A DNA stretch of 64,000 nucleotides from Sergeia podlipaevii (lineage: Eukaryota; Euglenozoa; Kinetoplastea; Trypanosomatida; Trypanosomatidae), in the NCBI GenBank assembly GCA_030849805.1, contig JASANZ010002189.1, positions 1 through 64,000 of the forward strand. The letters are read 5' to 3'. Below the pieces are notes generated by a model. That model was not told the DNA's origin, searched no databases, and was given only the letters and a program-made list of their open reading frames with translations. Positions 1-9,170 of this stretch are shown piece after piece; position 1 is the first letter of the stretch, and every line of letters starts with the position of its first letter. The translations under genes and the position numbers were made by a program.

Positions 1-1064
1 AATAAAAAAAAATGACAAAAAAAAAACATGCAGCAATATCATCATGGTCGCCACACCAACGTAATTGTCTATTGCTAATATCATCGGAAACATATGTAGA
101 AAGTGCATACACGCAACAAGGATACAGACAACTACCACTATACACATACAGTAGTACCATAAAAGATGTGTAATCTTTGACCCAATCCATCCCCAGCTGG
201 ATGCAAATGTAGCACTGCCGGGTTTTTCTTTTCATGTGTGTGTGTGACATTTTTCCTCCTCGTATTTTCCTTACTCATTTCATTCTTTTTTTCCGAGTTT
301 GCTCAATATTATATATCTATTTATAACGACAGCCAATGCGTATAATGTGTATATAGGAGGCGTGCATTCTTCATCCTTCAGTGCTAGCTTGCAAGTCTGG
401 AGATACATGTCACTGAACCCCATCACGAGCAAAGATCAAGAAGACTGATTAAGATCTGCCTAATTTATTTATGAATAAAGATAAAAAACAGAAAACAAAA
501 CAAAACAATAGAGGATCACAACACAGGATTTACAAAAAGAGAAAAAAAGAGCACAATTAGAACGTATTCTACACACACAAAAAAAAAACTTTCCTAAGAA
601 ATAAAAATAAAAAAAAAAGTACAAAGCGACACACAGAAAGAGCGCGCTAAAATAGAAGAGGGGCACAGAAAGAAAAGAGTATTTATTTATATATAAAATG
701 TTGTTCTTGCGCATTTGTGTGTGTGTGTGTGTGTATGTGCATTCACATAATAACACACACATAAAAAAAAAAGATGGGAAAAGGGGTGGAAAAAAAAAGA
801 AGGACAAAAAGAAAAAAAACATCTATGAGCCACGTGTCCTACAAAACGAAACATATAAACCTTTAACATATAAACCTGAAACATATATATATGATGATTA
901 TAGCCAGCACCTGCCGCTGAGCGAGTGAGAGGAATAAAAAAAGTACGAAATGGAAACCGCAATCGCCACATTACACATATATAAATGATATCAGCATTTT
1001 ACCTCTGCTGTTCCTCCACGCGCAAAGGCTGCAATCAAGGTCGCCCCACCCCCTCCCTCTCTAA
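1..1064. other. AT-rich intergenic region downstream of the 721-residue gene
   Basis: This is the 3' flank of the gene ending at 1065. It contains A-rich plus-strand runs (about 480-620 and 755-825), which read as pyrimidine tracts on the minus strand and are suitable for trans-splicing of a gene lying further left. There is a TG microsatellite near 717-740. The only coding candidate I see is a 47-codon minus ORF at 280-423, listed separately. Other ORFs here are homopolymer translations. Confidence 0.6.
280..423 (-). CDS. possible 47-residue small ORF, unknown
   Basis: A short ATG-to-TGA ORF beginning MGFSDMYLQTCK and ending KLGKKE. Its middle (residues about 22-40) is moderately hydrophobic and could be a weak membrane span. 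The stretch is not low complexity, unlike everything around it. A pyrimidine-rich minus-strand tract (plus 480-510) followed by AG dinucleotides lies just upstream, as for the real genes here. I recognise no family, and an ORF of this length can arise by chance. Treat it as a candidate only. Confidence 0.22.
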   Translation of the reverse strand: MGFSDMYLQTCKLALKDEECTPPIYTLYALAVVINRYIILSKLGKKE

Positions 1065-3230
1065 CTACTTAGGGTGTACCGTGCCGTATTTTGGCGAACT
1101 ATAAAAAACTGGAATGTTCGCGTGCGTGGTAGCGAGGCAGTACTGCGCTTCGTCAGGAGTGAAAAAATCACACGTGCAGTCATGCGTCCATCGCGGCCTT
1201 TTAATACTGCTGTATGCAGGAGATGCGCTCGCGCGTGTGCTTTCGCTGTTCAGGGAGAGAGGCGAAAAAGATTCACGGATGTGATTGCTTTGATAGCTGA
1301 CGCCCTTTTCGATATGACAATTGTGCGATAGAGAACCAGCGGGTTTTCCCTTCGCGCGACTGTCCTGTTCCCCAGAAGGACTATAAAATTTAGGCAAGCT
1401 CACAGCGAGAGCAGAAAAAGGGTGCGGCGATAGCCCCGGGCTCAGGTCTCGCAAACCGCTACAGCCGTGTGTGCAATGATTAGGACTTTTAGTAGGAGCC
1501 CTTGGATCCGAAGGAGCTGAAGCCGTCGCGGAAAGCGGCATAAACGTGGGCGAAGCGACCATGTTGTACTGGTTTCGCATACCTGTCAAATTCGCCCACA
1601 GGGGACTAGACGCATTATTGGCCTTAGCGGACACACACCCACCACCACCGTGATGGTGTGTGTTAAACTTTGTCGGTGAAGGTTTCACAAAAAGCGCAGG
1701 TCCTGCAAAAGGAGACATGTTTTCTTCGATAAACCTTTCCAGCGTCTCTCGGGGGCCGTTGCGGCTGTTTCGCTCTATAAAGTTCCTCACTTTGCGTGAC
1801 GCCACTACGGGGCTATTGATAGGTGTGCACTGTGGAAGCAACTCTGATGAGTTCACTGCCGCCTTGCCGAGCGACGGCTCATCTGGCAGATGGTGGTGTC
1901 GTAGCGACCGATTCGCCTGCGGCCTGCTTCCTCGTGGCTGTTGATCTATGCTGCGATAGGGTGGAGTGGTTGGTAATAATGGTTGATGCGCGCGTGTGTT
2001 GCCGCCTTTGTTTGCGGGTGGTCGTGACTGTGTGGTTCCCCTCCTCGCGCCAGTACTATTAGTAGTAGTAATAGTCGTAGTAGTCGTAGTAGTAGTAGTA
2101 GTAGTAGCGTTGAACTTTGTTTTGACAAGAGATGGCTTGAAAATCGTTTGTTTGAGGCTCGCGTGAAACTCTATACAAGACTGCGAAGTCCGATCAGTTT
2201 CCCTGGCTGCTGGCTCCACAATGGAGGGCTCTGGGTTTGCTTGCTTTTGTCCAAGTTGCTTTGGTGAAGATCGAATGTGTGCCTGATTAAACGGTCGGAG
2301 CACTGTAGTTTTCTCTCCAGGTGTATTGCCAGAGGAAGCAGCCGTGCTACTCGTGTCCGTCACACTAGTAGAAGGTGTGACTCTCCGCGCTCTTTTCAAG
2401 CGCCATCCACCACTACCTTCGGAAGTTTGAGCGTTTAACGCAAGCGTTTCGTTGAGAAGACGGGGAGAAGAGGTAAAGCTTTGCCCACTCACCGATTGCA
2501 ATTGGTTGTCACTTGACAAGTTGCTCAGCACATCTTTCGAAGATAGCGTGGAGGAGGGTTTGTGCGGGATGAGAGGTTGCCGTATTGCGGGCTCTACAGG
2601 TCGCTCTTTCGCTGGCTCTGGCTCTCGTAACTGGCGACGCTGATAGCGAAAAGTAGGACTAGTGTCTTTCGACGTCGTAGCGCCCAGAGTTCGATGCGGT
2701 GCCATCAGCGGAGAAAATGCTAATGGAGTAGGGGAAGATCGTCGCGGTTTTGAAACCGGCACAGCAACAGTGGTTCGTGAACTTCCATTGCCCACACCAT
2801 AGCTATTCTCAGTACTGTCCGACATATTACGGCCACCTTTTTCACTTCGCCATGGTTTATCGCCAACTGACCCCGCTGCCTCTGTCGCCATCAAGTGATC
2901 ACCGCCAACTTCACCACCGCATGGCGCTCGACTGCTGTAGCTCAGATCCGTATTACGTGGCGAGGAGGAACTCAAATACGAGTTAAACGGAGATGTGCCA
3001 TCTGGCAGAGTATCAAGTGCGCTTTCTACGATAGACCTGCCTTCCACGGGCACTTTCATCGACCATACCTTCTGGGTCGCAGCGCGGCCCCCTTCGCGCT
3101 TTGGAGGCACTCTATTGACCTCGCAGGCGATCATGAGGCGGTGGTGGTAGAGGCCTCCAGGTAATCTGTCATCAAAGCATTCAGAATCTTCAATGGAATG
3201 AAGAGAAGCATCATCCTCAGAGTTGATCAT
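1065..3230 (-). CDS. hypothetical Ser/Thr-rich, mostly disordered protein
   Basis: This is a 721-residue protein of unknown function. I start it at the ATG at 3230 (MINSEDDASLHS). The open frame continues 14 codons upstream, but that part has no ATG and is encoded by a T-rich tract. The sequence is rich in Ser, Thr, Pro and Arg and looks largely disordered. A threonine homopolymer near residues 375-390 is encoded by a plus-strand TAG/TCG trinucleotide repeat (about 2058-2107). A more ordered, possibly conserved segment near residues 500-560 (NSPVVASRKVRNFIERN, then ENMSPFAGPALFVKPSPTKF) looks like a short linear binding region. No catalytic or membrane domain is visible. A minus-strand CT tract (plus 3324-3337) and an AG at 3291-3292 are plausible splice signals. 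It may be a regulatory or RNA-associated scaffold, but that is a guess. Confidence 0.7.
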   Translation of the reverse strand: MINSEDDASLHSIEDSECFDDRLPGGLYHHRLMIACEVNRVPPKREGGRAATQKVWSMKVPVEGRSIVESALDTLPDGTSPFNSYLSSSSPRNTDLSYSSRAPCGGEVGGDHLMATEAAGSVGDKPWRSEKGGRNMSDSTENSYGVGNGSSRTTVAVPVSKPRRSSPTPLAFSPLMAPHRTLGATTSKDTSPTFRYQRRQLREPEPAKERPVEPAIRQPLIPHKPSSTLSSKDVLSNLSSDNQLQSVSGQSFTSSPRLLNETLALNAQTSEGSGGWRLKRARRVTPSTSVTDTSSTAASSGNTPGEKTTVLRPFNQAHIRSSPKQLGQKQANPEPSIVEPAARETDRTSQSCIEFHASLKQTIFKPSLVKTKFNATTTTTTTTTTTITTTNSTGARRGTTQSRPPANKGGNTRAHQPLLPTTPPYRSIDQQPRGSRPQANRSLRHHHLPDEPSLGKAAVNSSELLPQCTPINSPVVASRKVRNFIERNSRNGPRETLERFIEENMSPFAGPALFVKPSPTKFNTHHHGGGGCVSAKANNASSPLWANLTGMRNQYNMVASPTFMPLSATASAPSDPRAPTKSPNHCTHGCSGLRDLSPGLSPHPFSALAVSLPKFYSPSGEQDSRAKGKPAGSLSHNCHIEKGVSYQSNHIRESFSPLSLNSESTRASASPAYSSIKRPRWTHDCTCDFFTPDEAQYCLATTHANIPVFYSSPKYGTVHPK
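2058..2107. repeat. TAG/TCG trinucleotide repeat encoding polythreonine
   Basis: An imperfect plus-strand (TAG)n repeat lies inside the 721-residue ORF. On the coding strand it reads as ACT/ACG codons and gives about 12 consecutive threonines, one isoleucine, then three more threonines. It is likely length-variable between strains. Confidence 0.85.
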
Positions 3231-4145
3231 AATTTTTTTTAAAAAAAATGTAGCTTTACCCCTTCTTATCACGTAGCAAGCAACAGCAGACTACCAATAA
3301 TTTTTTTTTTAAAGCGACACGTAAAAGAGAGAGAGAGTATCCTCAAATATTCAAACACTACTGGAATTTCTATTTTAAAAAAATGAGTTGCTTTTTCTTT
3401 TTCTTAATGAATGTTCCCTTCTGCTTATCAGCCTGTATGAGCAAAAAGTGTTTTTTTAAAATGCTTTTAAGAAGGAAAAAAAAAGAAACAATAACGATGA
3501 GAATGATAAGATCGACAGCTAACTGTTAAAACTTTAAGAAAAAAAAATAAGAAAAAAAAGCTTCTGCCTGTTCAAGAAAAGAGATACAAGAGGTTCACTT
3601 TTCTGACCACAAGCAGCATGAATATATGATATAAGATAATAATAAAATGCTTATAAAAAAAAAGAAATTGTGATGTTGGTGCTACACAAATATATTGAGA
3701 AAAGAAAAATTAGAGTCTTTACAAAAAGATTCAAGAACACTCGGTATGCTACCTAGAATGAAACAATATGCAATTGGTGCTTCCTCTTCCTTAGCGACAG
3801 TCAACCCCAAATAAAGAAACAACAAAAAAAAAACAGAAATGCGATTAAAATTTGCAATTAAAAAGGAGAAAAAAAAAAGAAGAAAAGTGAAGGCAACATA
3901 CCGCGAATGTCTCAACTAAACAAATTGAGATAATCATTGCTTTTTTTTTCTCTAAAACTTTCTTGAGCACGTTTTTCATACTTTAATTGTCTCGTGGAAG
4001 AAGGCTACTGAAAGCATCTCCCGCATTACGGAATAACAACAAAGAAATGACCTAGCCATCTTCATGCCGGCAACAACAACAAAAAAAAATGTTTTTTAGA
4101 CTTCACTTTTCATCCTGCGCGACTCAAAGCAGTAAACATTCAGTA
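3231..4145. other. intergenic region with splice signals for the 721-residue gene
   Basis: It holds the presumed 3' UTR of the SWIM/HMG-box gene and the trans-splice region of the next gene. The minus-strand CT tract (plus 3324-3337) and AG at 3291-3292 are the best acceptor candidate. Long A and T runs fill the rest. A 77-codon minus ORF at 3682-3915 is mostly Phe/Leu from T runs and I do not accept it. Confidence 0.6.
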
Positions 4146-7109
4146 CTAATATTGCTCTTGCGTGTTGTCTATGCGTGTATGTGGAGAAATTGTAGAGGAG
4201 CTTGGCAAAGACCCTGAAAGCCCACGGTACTGAGACACCAAACGAGGCACAACTTCAGCATGCATTGTGCGGCGCCCCTCAACGACATCAGCAGAAGCCG
4301 ACTTCTGCTGCTGCTGCTCTTTCTCCTCTTCTTGCGTATTTGTGTCCCATTCACATTTCCATTCCTTCTTTTCATCAACAAACCACTCCGAGTGTCTTGC
4401 CATCGCGTGTCTCACACTCGACGCGATGTGTTGTTCCTCCGCGCCATTGTCAGAAAGATCAGCACCAGTCGCTGTTGTGGGTCCTGCTGCTGCGTGGGTA
4501 GTAGCGGAGACGGTAGTCACTTCTACGGCGCTTGCTTTTCTCATACGCGGAGAGTCCCTCTTGAGATCACGAGAGCCACCATCTGCAGAGGTGTGACGCT
4601 TCCGAGTCTTGGTAATCTTCTTCGCGGTCAGCACGTACTTGCGGCATTGGCCTCTGTGCATCTCCTTCTCCGCTTCAGACAGCGCACGCCACTGCTCTCC
4701 TAGCAGCCTCGTCACCTCACCGAATGAGGCAGTAGGATAAGCCGCTTTTACGGAAGCACGGTTCAAGCGGCAGAAGCAGAAAAAAGGGGTTTCATTGCGC
4801 GTTTTGGTTGCAGTCATCTGCAAAGCAGCGCTGCCATACATGTTGTCCTCGTCATCGTCCGTCGCTTCATCTTCCTTGACAACAGCGGTAGAGCTGGTGA
4901 TCAGTGATGCACCATGCTCAACGAAGGTGTGACACTCTTCACTCCTTTCATTGAGAAGTGCCTCCTCCGCGGCCGCTACCCCAACACCAAAGTCCGTCAC
5001 TACAGGTGCAAACGTAGGAGGTAAAGCTGCAACTGGATCCTTCCGTTCCTGCGGGTCTGGAAAGCTTAAACGGCTTTCTGTACAGTACGCAAGCAGCGCC
5101 AGTATGTGCAAGCAAGGGGTCCCACTATCTCGCTCCAAGGGAGAGGAATGCGAGTGTGTGCCGCACTGGCAGCGTGCACAGTGCCAGCGTACCACGTTTC
5201 CACGAAACAGAGCGACTCGTGTGTGCTGGACTGCATCGTCTATCTTCTGCGCATCGAGAGGCAACTCCACGTGGAGTAATGGAACGCTCCACTGAGCATC
5301 ACCGTTTGCCCAAACGCTAACGTGAATACCAGCACACACAGAGCTGTTTGACGAGTGCCACTTTTTTCCCCTCTCAAGAGCCTCACGGGAAACGCAGCGC
5401 AGAGCGGAGGACATCAGTAATAATGGTATGAAGTGCATCTGCGTAGGCGCGGCAGTGGTAGCACCACAGGTAGCATGGTAGTGATCCAAAAGCAGCGAGG
5501 ACTTCCCCACGTTTATTGATGTAGACGACGCGCGTTCATCTTGAATGGGTGTCACAATGTCCTCCCGCTGCTCCGCTTGTAAGAAGTAGAAGCTCAACAC
5601 GGCACTCCCAACGCTGAGCGACTCTCGATTCGCTCCTTCTGTATCCCATACGGCAGGATCTGGTGCATTCCACCACTGACGCCACGTCTCTGGCGCTCTC
5701 ACCGTGCATCCGGCCGCACTACCCGCGTCCTCCAAAGGCTCGCTGGTGACCACTGCTGAGTGCAGAGAATTCTCTTCAACAGAAAGCGTGCTAATGTTCA
5801 AAGGTAGTGCGTCATCGTGTGGGTCCACGACAAGAGTCGAAAAAAACAAGCCACTTTTCTCTTCCTCTTCGTGGCGAACATCAGACAATACCACAACCTC
5901 AGGCATGTGCCTCGTCAGTAGGGATGCAGGGAACGATACTGACAAGGGCAAGGGCCTGTAGGTACCCAAAGTATGCAGTATGGCAGAGTACACTGCTATA
6001 CGGCCGCCACTATCACGTGGCCACTCAGTGAAACGCTCAGGGGCAGATGTTTGTGCCTGCTGGACATTTGTACCAGCGGCGCCTACATGCACAAGGCACA
6101 TATCAAGGCCCGCTCCTGCCAGTACAGAGTGCCATGCATGCACACTGCTGCAATCCTGCAGTACAGGAAGTACAATGATGGTAAATCCAAATCTATTACC
6201 CCATATCCGCTCCAGCACGGAACACACAACCGCGTCATTTAAAGCAAAAGAAAAAGCATAAAGATCTACAAGGAGTAGAGTAGCACGAGTGCTGGATGAA
6301 GAGGAAAGATTGGAAAACATAGTGTTCACCGGTAAAAGAGCAGAGTACGGTCGTAATAGAACTCTAAAGGCTACGTCCCAGTCCTCCTCAGCCATCAGCG
6401 GCTCACGCGGTAGGAGCATCGGTGAAACACAGCCACTCTTCCCATCATACGCACGCGCAGCAGCCGCAGCATACACTGTGAGTATGTCCTTATCCACTGC
6501 ATTGGGAGCAGTTACATTTGTGAGCACGCCAGAATGTGTGGCAGCAGAGTCCGATAGAAGGTGGTGGTACTCGGCAGCAAAGCGGCCATAAAGCCACCCA
6601 TCCCTCCACGATGTAGAGCAAGATGTGGTGACAGAACACGCAGGAGACATGAATAGCACCGTAAACATTGCTTCTGCAGAGAGTAGAGGCGCCACTCCTG
6701 TGCTAGCGCTACGCTGAGCAAACAGCTCTCGTACATAGCGTATCAAGCGTCTGCGTGTCTCACTCGTGCCGTATGTCTTCTCATCTAGGAGAACCAGCAC
6801 ATGTTGTTGTGTCTGTCGTAATGACTGCTGCGACTGCCCCCAGCCTCGTGAAGCCCGCAGTAGCTCTGTCGCAATCCTCTTCGGAAGTGCCGAGGCGGGT
6901 GCGACAGATGCTGACGTGCCTGCCTGTGCTGCTGCTACTGCTGAGGCTTCGGCGACGATGCGCCACGATGAAGAATTGGGTTGCGTGTTAATTTGACCGA
7001 GAGTACGCAGAGATTCTGTTTTGCTCATGATACCACGTCGTGTAAGCTCATGGTATATTTCACCTACTGTGAAAGCCCAGTAAGGGCCAATCGCAAAGAC
7101 AAGGTACAT
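4146..7109 (-). CDS. SWIM zinc-finger and HMG-box protein
   Basis: This is a 987-residue protein started at the ATG at 7109 (MYLVFAIGPYWAF). The longer open frame begins with GTG and is preceded by purine-rich sequence. Near residue 647 there is C-x-C, then 16 residues, then C-x-H (plus-strand about 5070-5150), the zinc-ligand pattern of a SWIM domain. Residues about 770-826 form an HMG box with the aromatic start (ETPFFCFCRLNR), the central FGEVTRLLGEQWRALSEAEK and a basic tail. An acidic linker (DEATDDDEDN) lies between the two. The N-terminal 600 residues have alternating hydrophobic strands and no domain I can name. HMG boxes bend DNA and SWIM domains bind DNA or protein, so a nuclear or kinetoplast DNA-binding role is inferred. 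The first AG after the upstream pyrimidine tract (plus 7238-7270) is at 7226-7227. Confidence 0.75.
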   Translation of the reverse strand: MYLVFAIGPYWAFTVGEIYHELTRRGIMSKTESLRTLGQINTQPNSSSWRIVAEASAVAAAQAGTSASVAPASALPKRIATELLRASRGWGQSQQSLRQTQQHVLVLLDEKTYGTSETRRRLIRYVRELFAQRSASTGVAPLLSAEAMFTVLFMSPACSVTTSCSTSWRDGWLYGRFAAEYHHLLSDSAATHSGVLTNVTAPNAVDKDILTVYAAAAARAYDGKSGCVSPMLLPREPLMAEEDWDVAFRVLLRPYSALLPVNTMFSNLSSSSSTRATLLLVDLYAFSFALNDAVVCSVLERIWGNRFGFTIIVLPVLQDCSSVHAWHSVLAGAGLDMCLVHVGAAGTNVQQAQTSAPERFTEWPRDSGGRIAVYSAILHTLGTYRPLPLSVSFPASLLTRHMPEVVVLSDVRHEEEEKSGLFFSTLVVDPHDDALPLNISTLSVEENSLHSAVVTSEPLEDAGSAAGCTVRAPETWRQWWNAPDPAVWDTEGANRESLSVGSAVLSFYFLQAEQREDIVTPIQDERASSTSINVGKSSLLLDHYHATCGATTAAPTQMHFIPLLLMSSALRCVSREALERGKKWHSSNSSVCAGIHVSVWANGDAQWSVPLLHVELPLDAQKIDDAVQHTRVALFRGNVVRWHCARCQCGTHSHSSPLERDSGTPCLHILALLAYCTESRLSFPDPQERKDPVAALPPTFAPVVTDFGVGVAAAEEALLNERSEECHTFVEHGASLITSSTAVVKEDEATDDDEDNMYGSAALQMTATKTRNETPFFCFCRLNRASVKAAYPTASFGEVTRLLGEQWRALSEAEKEMHRGQCRKYVLTAKKITKTRKRHTSADGGSRDLKRDSPRMRKASAVEVTTVSATTHAAAGPTTATGADLSDNGAEEQHIASSVRHAMARHSEWFVDEKKEWKCEWDTNTQEEEKEQQQQKSASADVVEGRRTMHAEVVPRLVSQYRGLSGSLPSSSTISPHTRIDNTQEQY

Positions 7110-7601
7110 TTCTATATTGATGTCCTTCTTTCTCTGTTTCACATAATGATTATTTTTTTTCCTTTCTTCAAGGATGGATAAGAAAAAGTGTGATGAAGTA
7201 AAGCTATTGTAGATCAGTACAGAATCTAATAGTCAACATCAAAAAAAAAAGGTGTGTGGAGAAGGAAAAAACAAAATACAAAAAAGAACATCAAATCAAA
7301 AAAGCACATATTGCCTACCAACAGATGCTCTGAAAAAAAAGAATGAGTTACACACAAAAAATACAAACATAAAGGTATCCTTATAACCCATTAACATATC
7401 GATACGTATTGACTGCTAAGAAGGGCATTACTCCTCCTCTGGTGCATACAGGAACCACAACAGAACATATTGCCGCCCTCACTCCTCGCTGAAAACTGAA
7501 AATCTCTTCCTCAACGTTACTTGACGACAGTTACCCCCCCCCCTTCCACTTTCCACACATCTTTTTAGGGTATGGCGAGCCTCCGAGCTCAGGCGCAGAA
7601 G
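7110..7601. other. intergenic region with splice tract for the SWIM/HMG-box gene
   Basis: A minus-strand pyrimidine tract (plus 7238-7270) is followed by an AG at 7226-7227, a good acceptor candidate. The balanced-composition part (about 7380-7600) should be the 3' UTR of the 56-residue gene; a run of C lies near 7536-7545. No further ORF is supported. Confidence 0.6.
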
Positions 7602-7772
7602 TTAGATCTGTTCACCGTAGGCGTTCAGATCACCATACTGCTGTGGCTGCGGTGGGGGCTTAAGAAACCGGTCAGCTATTTTCGGATAAAGGAAGCAGAA
7701 ACCAACCCACAGAAACGCAAGTCCTACATACACGGCAGCACCAATGCCATACAGTGCACCATCAGAAAGCAT
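7602..7772 (-). CDS. 56-residue single-span membrane protein, unknown
   Basis: A small complete ORF from an ATG at 7772 to TAA at 7602. It starts MLSDGALYGIG. One hydrophobic span covers about residues 9-29 and is rich in Gly, Val, Leu and aromatic residues. A short basic stretch (KIADRFLK) follows, then a Pro/Gln-rich, soluble tail ending GDLNAYGEQI. Codon choice and composition are unlike the A/T-rich surroundings. A strong minus-strand pyrimidine tract (plus 7870-7900) with the first AG at 7856-7857 lies upstream, and no other ATG occurs between that AG and this start. This is the normal layout of a trypanosomatid gene. I do not recognise the family. It resembles small accessory subunits of membrane complexes (respiratory chain, ATP synthase, ER), but that is only size and topology. 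Confidence 0.6.
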   Translation of the reverse strand: MLSDGALYGIGAAVYVGLAFLWVGFCFLYPKIADRFLKPPPQPQQYGDLNAYGEQI

Positions 7773-8158
7773 TTGTTGATGTTTTTTTTATTTTAAAAAA
7801 CTTCTGTATCCCGATTCTTGCCAACCTCTATAAAACGAGCGTATATGTAGATATGCTCGAAAACGTACACACAAAAAAAAAAAAGAAAAAAAAAATTTAA
7901 AGGAAAACGTGTATGAAAGATCACATGATAAAAGAAATGCAGTACTTGGAGACAAAAAAAATGGTGAGGCAGAAGAAATGTATGAAGCAGCAAAGCTTCG
8001 AAAAGAAGACATACCTACACGAGGATGATACATGTATATTTCTTAATGTTAAATACGCAATGACAAAAAACTGGAGTAAACTGTAAATCACCTCCTATGC
8101 TAACAAAGAAGGGGGGGGGAGAGGGACAAAGAGTCATGACGGAGGGCCCTCGTACTCA
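7773..8158. other. intergenic region with splice tract for the 56-residue gene
   Basis: Contains the A-rich plus-strand stretch 7870-7900 (pyrimidine tract on the minus strand) and an AG at 7856-7857. A run of G occurs near 8110-8120, just after the VMA21-like stop. Minus ORFs of 66-81 codons here translate the T tract and are rejected. Confidence 0.6.
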
Positions 8159-8743
8159 CTACGACCGCTTCTTTGTCTGCGCCACCCTCCTCTCCTCTTC
8201 GGATGCCTCAACACTCCCCCTCGGCGCATCCTCCATGAACGCATAAACCACGTACCCGGTGCCAATGGCCACCACAACACCGACGGCAGTAAATCCACCG
8301 CAGAGCACGTCATCCACACCGAGCCATGGCGCCACCACCTTCATACCCACCATAAGCCCAATGAGTGGGAGTATCAACATGGCAGCGCTGACCATCACGA
8401 ACACACGCAGAACATGCTGATTGCGAGGCTGACCCAGCTGCTGGGCAAGAACAGCGCAGCCTTTTGCTTTCTCTTTCAATGGTGCGGAGGCAGCACGGAG
8501 AAACTCTGCCTTAGCCTCGCGCGCGCTGGCGACAATGTCCTCGCTCTCTGTGGCCGCAGCATCTTCCCTGTCGAGAGACTCGTAGAGTTCCTTGTAAATC
8601 TTGCGATTCTCCTCCTCCTCCACCTCCTTCAGTGGTCGCGTTCTAATGGCGGGGGTGGGGGCGGCGGCAGCGGCAGCGGCAGCACCAGAAGAAGCAGTTT
8701 CGCTGTGATTTGGGGCCGAATCACCCAGTTGCTGTGAGAACAT
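8159..8743 (-). CDS. VMA21-like V-ATPase assembly factor
   Basis: A 194-residue protein with two predicted membrane spans near residues 111-134 and 146-170, ending in the dilysine signal KKRS. VMA21 is a small ER membrane chaperone for the Vo sector of the vacuolar H+-ATPase; it has two spans and, in yeast, a C-terminal KKXX retrieval motif. The motif after span 2 (YVVYAFMED) fits the family's Y-x3-A-x2-E ending. The N-terminal 110 residues are an Ala-rich and then charged helical extension that most VMA21 proteins lack (usual length 75-100 residues). I start at the ATG at 8743; the open frame extends ten codons further only through a GTG. A pyrimidine tract (plus 8936-8951) and AG at 8919-8920 lie upstream. 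Divergence leaves room for another two-span ER protein. Confidence 0.6.
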   Translation of the reverse strand: MFSQQLGDSAPNHSETASSGAAAAAAAAPTPAIRTRPLKEVEEEENRKIYKELYESLDREDAAATESEDIVASAREAKAEFLRAASAPLKEKAKGCAVLAQQLGQPRNQHVLRVFVMVSAAMLILPLIGLMVGMKVVAPWLGVDDVLCGGFTAVGVVVAIGTGYVVYAFMEDAPRGSVEASEEERRVAQTKKRS

Positions 8744-9170
8744 ATCTATACGAGAAATCAAATAAACAATCACGATATATGTAATGACTCAGGAAATAAG
8801 ATATCTTCTCTTGTAACTATCATTAGAAAGAAAGGAGAATAAAGCAAGTTGGTTGCTGTAGGACATTGTGTACTGTGGGAGATATATATGTGGTTGTTCA
8901 GCGAGTATACATTTTAACCTACAATAACGCGCCAAAAAAAAAAAAAAATGAAAGCCACATCTCAGCGACTGGTACAAATAAAATAAAATCCTCCTCATTT
9001 CTTTTTTAGAATATATTGCAAAAAAACAAACACACACAAGATATATATTCAGATGCGACGCAAACCAGAGGAAAAAAAGACGGAGCGTCACAATATATAT
9101 ATCACAGAAACGCATCAGTGACGATTTCCTCAGACTCCCCATTACAGTGGGGAGGGAGGGGGAGGGACAT
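8744..9170. other. intergenic region with splice tract for the VMA21-like gene
   Basis: The plus-strand A15 run at about 8936-8951 is the minus-strand pyrimidine tract, and the first AG after it is at 8919-8920. The rest is the presumed BBS1 3' UTR. A 131-codon minus ORF (8789-9184) overlaps the BBS1 stop and is low complexity. Confidence 0.6.

Noticed and set aside
3682..3915. 77-codon minus ORF
   Set aside because: Half of it is Phe/Leu from T runs in a splice-type tract; no AG and ATG layout supports it.
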